64,000 nt of DNA from Bacteroides ovatus. Its GTDB lineage: Bacteria; Bacteroidota; Bacteroidia; Bacteroidales; Bacteroidaceae. The notes under the pieces were generated by a model. That model ran no database searches and was not told the origin of the DNA. It saw only the letters and a program-made list of their open reading frames with translations. Location of the stretch: assembly GCF_001314995.1 (NCBI RefSeq), contig NZ_CP012938.1, positions 4,650,001 to 4,714,000 on the forward strand, given 5' to 3'. Below, in pieces: positions 62,196 to 64,000 of this stretch (within the stretch, counting starts at the first letter, position 1; the number at the start of each line of letters is the position of its first letter). Position numbers and translations under genes: made by a program.

Positions 62196-62277
62196 TGCGG
62201 CTGATAGGACTCGAACCTACACGTCTCACGACACCAGATCCTAAGTCTGGCGCGGCTACCAATTACGCCACAGCCGC
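62196..62277 (-). tRNA. tRNA-Leu, anticodon UAG
   Basis: On the minus strand the acceptor arms are GCGGCTG (62277-62271) and CAGCCGC (62203-62197), discriminator A at 62196. The anticodon stem is CCAGA/TCTGG with loop CTTAGGA, so the anticodon is TAG, reading CUA leucine codons. A long variable arm (TGTCGTGAGACG) marks a class II tRNA. The T-arm carries TTCGAGT. The CCA end is not encoded. Length 82 bases. Confidence 0.95.
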
Positions 62278-62350
62278 ATGTGTAGCTTTTTTGTTTAGCG
62301 GTGCAAAGATAGGAAGATTTTCTGATTTGGCAAATAATTTGGCAATAAAG

Positions 62351-63415
62351 TTATTCACTTAAGATTTCGAATGCCTTTTCAATCAGTGGATCTTTCTTTT
62401 GTGATTCTATGTCACCCTGCTCTATCCCTTCTTCCAGAATCTTATCCATGTTTACGTATACATCAGGTTTTATTCCATCTTCCAATGACTTTCCATACTT
62501 ATCAAAGTGGGGGCTGGCAGAGAAGCGGACGCTCCAGCCATTGGGTAATTCTGATGAAAATGGCAGCCCTGATCCACCACCGGTCTGATCGCCCAGCTGG
62601 ATGATTCTTTTATCTTCGTTATCATTGTTTAAGCTGCGCATTACGTTAACAAAATCATTTGTGGCACTATAACATCGACGATTGGTTAGTATCACGACCT
62701 TTTTTTGCCAACGAATACTGTTGGAGGGTTCTAAATAAATGGGTTCCATCTCTGAGAAATCATTGTGTCCCGGACCTGTCTTATGTTGGATATATCCTGT
62801 TAATGCCAGTTTATCAGTGAACCGGGCAGCTATGCGTGAAGAATTGGTTAGATTACCTCCTCCGTTATCACGGACATCGATAATTAGTCCATTGCAGATT
62901 TGTAAATAGTAAAGGACCTCATCCAAATTGCCATCTCCAACTCCGGCACTGAAACTTTCATAACGTATGTATCCTATGTTATTGTCAAATATTTTATATT
63001 TAAGACCAGCAGATGTGCGATAGCCTGAATTGGCACTACCCAGATAATAGTTATAAAGAATATCTTCTCTATAATTCCAAGGGTAGCCCTGATACCATGC
63101 ATCGTAATAAGAAATACGACTGGCAGAAGATAGATTGACATGCCCGTCTTTCAAGATATAAAGCATTTGGCTTAGGATGTCGAACAGGTCATCATTGGAC
63201 ATCGACGGAATAATCAGTTTGCTATATTCGTCATGAACAGCATCCCAGTCAATGCCTTTCGTATCCAGGAAACAATACTGTTCGTCAATGATCTTCCATA
63301 GTTGTTCGAAATTACCTCTGGGATCATTGGCGTAGTCATCTTCCCCAATGCAACCAGTCAGCACCGGAAGGCAGCAGAGCAGCCAAAGTATTTGTCTAAT
63401 CTTATTTCTCATCAT
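62351..63415 (-). CDS. S41-family (C-terminal-processing-like) peptidase lipoprotein
   Basis: A 354-residue lipoprotein from the ATG at 63415 (MMRNKIRQILWLLCCLPVLTGC); the ten codons upstream are not needed. The S41 core is visible: LLYILKDGHVNLSS-like region LSQMLYILKDGHVNL, GYIRYESFSAG, GLIIDVRDNGGGNLTNSSRIAARF and the catalytic serine region LTNRRCYSATNDFVNVMRSL. The typical closing GIKPDVYV follows. No PDZ domain is evident, unlike many CtpA proteases. It cleaves envelope proteins or peptides, by family. It is 44 bases after the truncated gene upstream, so both likely share an operon, ending just before the tRNA gene. Confidence 0.88.
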   Translation of the reverse strand: MMRNKIRQILWLLCCLPVLTGCIGEDDYANDPRGNFEQLWKIIDEQYCFLDTKGIDWDAVHDEYSKLIIPSMSNDDLFDILSQMLYILKDGHVNLSSASRISYYDAWYQGYPWNYREDILYNYYLGSANSGYRTSAGLKYKIFDNNIGYIRYESFSAGVGDGNLDEVLYYLQICNGLIIDVRDNGGGNLTNSSRIAARFTDKLALTGYIQHKTGPGHNDFSEMEPIYLEPSNSIRWQKKVVILTNRRCYSATNDFVNVMRSLNNDNEDKRIIQLGDQTGGGSGLPFSSELPNGWSVRFSASPHFDKYGKSLEDGIKPDVYVNMDKILEEGIEQGDIESQKKDPLIEKAFEILSE

Positions 63416-63459
63416 TAATTGATCTCTCACTTGAAGTTTCAACATTAAATTTTGTTCTC

Positions 63460-64000
63460 TTAGTAAGCTCTAACCGATGAGGGAAGAGCGGTTCCTTTCT
63501 TATTTCGGATACGGTATAGGTCTTTCACAAATCCTACCATGAATACGTGTGAGTAGGTATGTGTCTTGATATTGTTAACGTTGGATTGCTGCAAATCAGC
63601 CAGGTAGCTGAAGCGCATTTTGGTATATCCTATCGGCAGGTCGACGGAGAGCATCTGTCGCAACGAAGGTTGATTGTGCAGGGAGGTAAATTTTATTACT
63701 CCACTCGAATTTCCCAAAGAGAATATTTCGTAATAAGATTGTCCGTAGTGGGGAGAGAACATCACTCCCATAACCGGCAGATTGACCTGATAACGAAGCA
63801 CCATCGGATACCGTTTGATTTTCAGGTGCCAAATAGCCATTCCGGAGGCATCCAGATTGACGTATGCCCGTGCGGATGCCGGATTGTTGGTGTTCCGGAG
63901 ATTATAGACAAAGCCTCCGTTGACATCTATCAATCCTCCGGCTAATAATTTGAAATTATCTGTCAGGCGGAACTGGTAATGTAATCCATAGTTCCAGTTG
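63460..64000 (-). CDS. DUF3316-like membrane-associated protein (N-terminus beyond window)
   Basis: The reading frame is open to the window edge, so the N-terminus is missing; the TTG at 63933 is internal. About 180 residues are visible: NWNYGLHYQFRLTDNFKLLAGGLIDVNGGFVYNLRNTNNPASARAYVNLDASGMAIW, then VLRYQVNLPVMGVMFSPHYGQSYYEIFSLGN and a C-terminal SHVFMVGFVKDLYRIRNKK. The alternating hydrophobic strands suggest an outer-membrane barrel, as in DUF3316 proteins. The end (ALPSSVRAY) is not a usual barrel terminus. It precedes the S41 peptidase by 44 bases. The family assignment is tentative. Confidence 0.6.
   Translation of the reverse strand, partial: NWNYGLHYQFRLTDNFKLLAGGLIDVNGGFVYNLRNTNNPASARAYVNLDASGMAIWHLKIKRYPMVLRYQVNLPVMGVMFSPHYGQSYYEIFSLGNSSGVIKFTSLHNQPSLRQMLSVDLPIGYTKMRFSYLADLQQSNVNNIKTHTYSHVFMVGFVKDLYRIRNKKGTALPSSVRAY

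Noticed and set aside
62137..62262. N-terminal extension of the PfkB-family kinase
   Set aside because: The extension is translated from the tRNA-Leu gene and its terminator; the conserved start is at 62136.

Overview
The window comes from a Bacteroides-type genome (Bacteroidota). The evidence is SusC/SusD pairs, many lipoprotein-rich polysaccharide utilization loci (PULs), gene starts without Shine-Dalgarno sequences, repeated matches to the Bacteroides -7 promoter box TAnnTTTG, and an RF2 gene with a programmed frameshift. I cannot fix the species from the sequence alone.

Region 1 (1-18989, plus strand) is an alpha-mannan PUL: a SusC cut by the window start, SusD, a surface GH76 endo-mannanase lipoprotein, two LamG-like surface lipoproteins, a second GH76 with a plain signal peptide, an unassigned glutaminase-A-like (DUF4965-type) protein, GH92 alpha-mannosidase, GH125 exo-alpha-1,6-mannosidase and a mutarotase. 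It implies surface cleavage of an alpha-1,6-mannan backbone, import, and periplasmic removal of alpha-1,2 side chains and backbone mannose. A membrane acyltransferase follows.

Region 2 (19000-37130) is mixed. It starts with a divergent VapE-like ATPase / HU-like DNA-binding pair framed by GGTGAAAG-type repeats. Housekeeping genes follow: DUF2059 protein, TlpA-like thioredoxin, M20 deacetylase, acyl-CoA synthetase, M16 peptidase, prfB, a 44-residue membrane protein, a porin, a CYTH protein, a MgtC/DUF4010 membrane protein and an AAA/DUF4143 ATPase whose promoter is framed by three copies of one repeat.

Region 3 (37189-46145) looks like an extracellular nucleic-acid processing and uptake locus. 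It holds two secreted NucA/NUC-type endonucleases, a secreted endonuclease/exonuclease/phosphatase, a TonB-dependent receptor, a DUF5689 lipoprotein and a large lipoprotein gene split by one in-frame TAG.

Region 4 (46193-49639) holds an AAA/PD-(D/E)XK protein and 1.4 kb of non-coding DNA. That stretch contains a degenerate 22-bp tandem array, a 127-bp palindromic element, and a strongly folded, promoter-bearing RNA candidate of about 280 nt. A small helix-turn-helix-like protein follows.

Region 5 (49873-64000) has an outer-membrane beta-barrel receptor, then on the minus strand a probable beta-1,2-glucan PUL (SusC, SusD, GH3, GH144) with a second 22-bp tandem array between SusD and GH3. Beyond it lie a PfkB-family kinase, tRNA-Leu(UAG), an S41 peptidase lipoprotein and a truncated membrane-associated protein.
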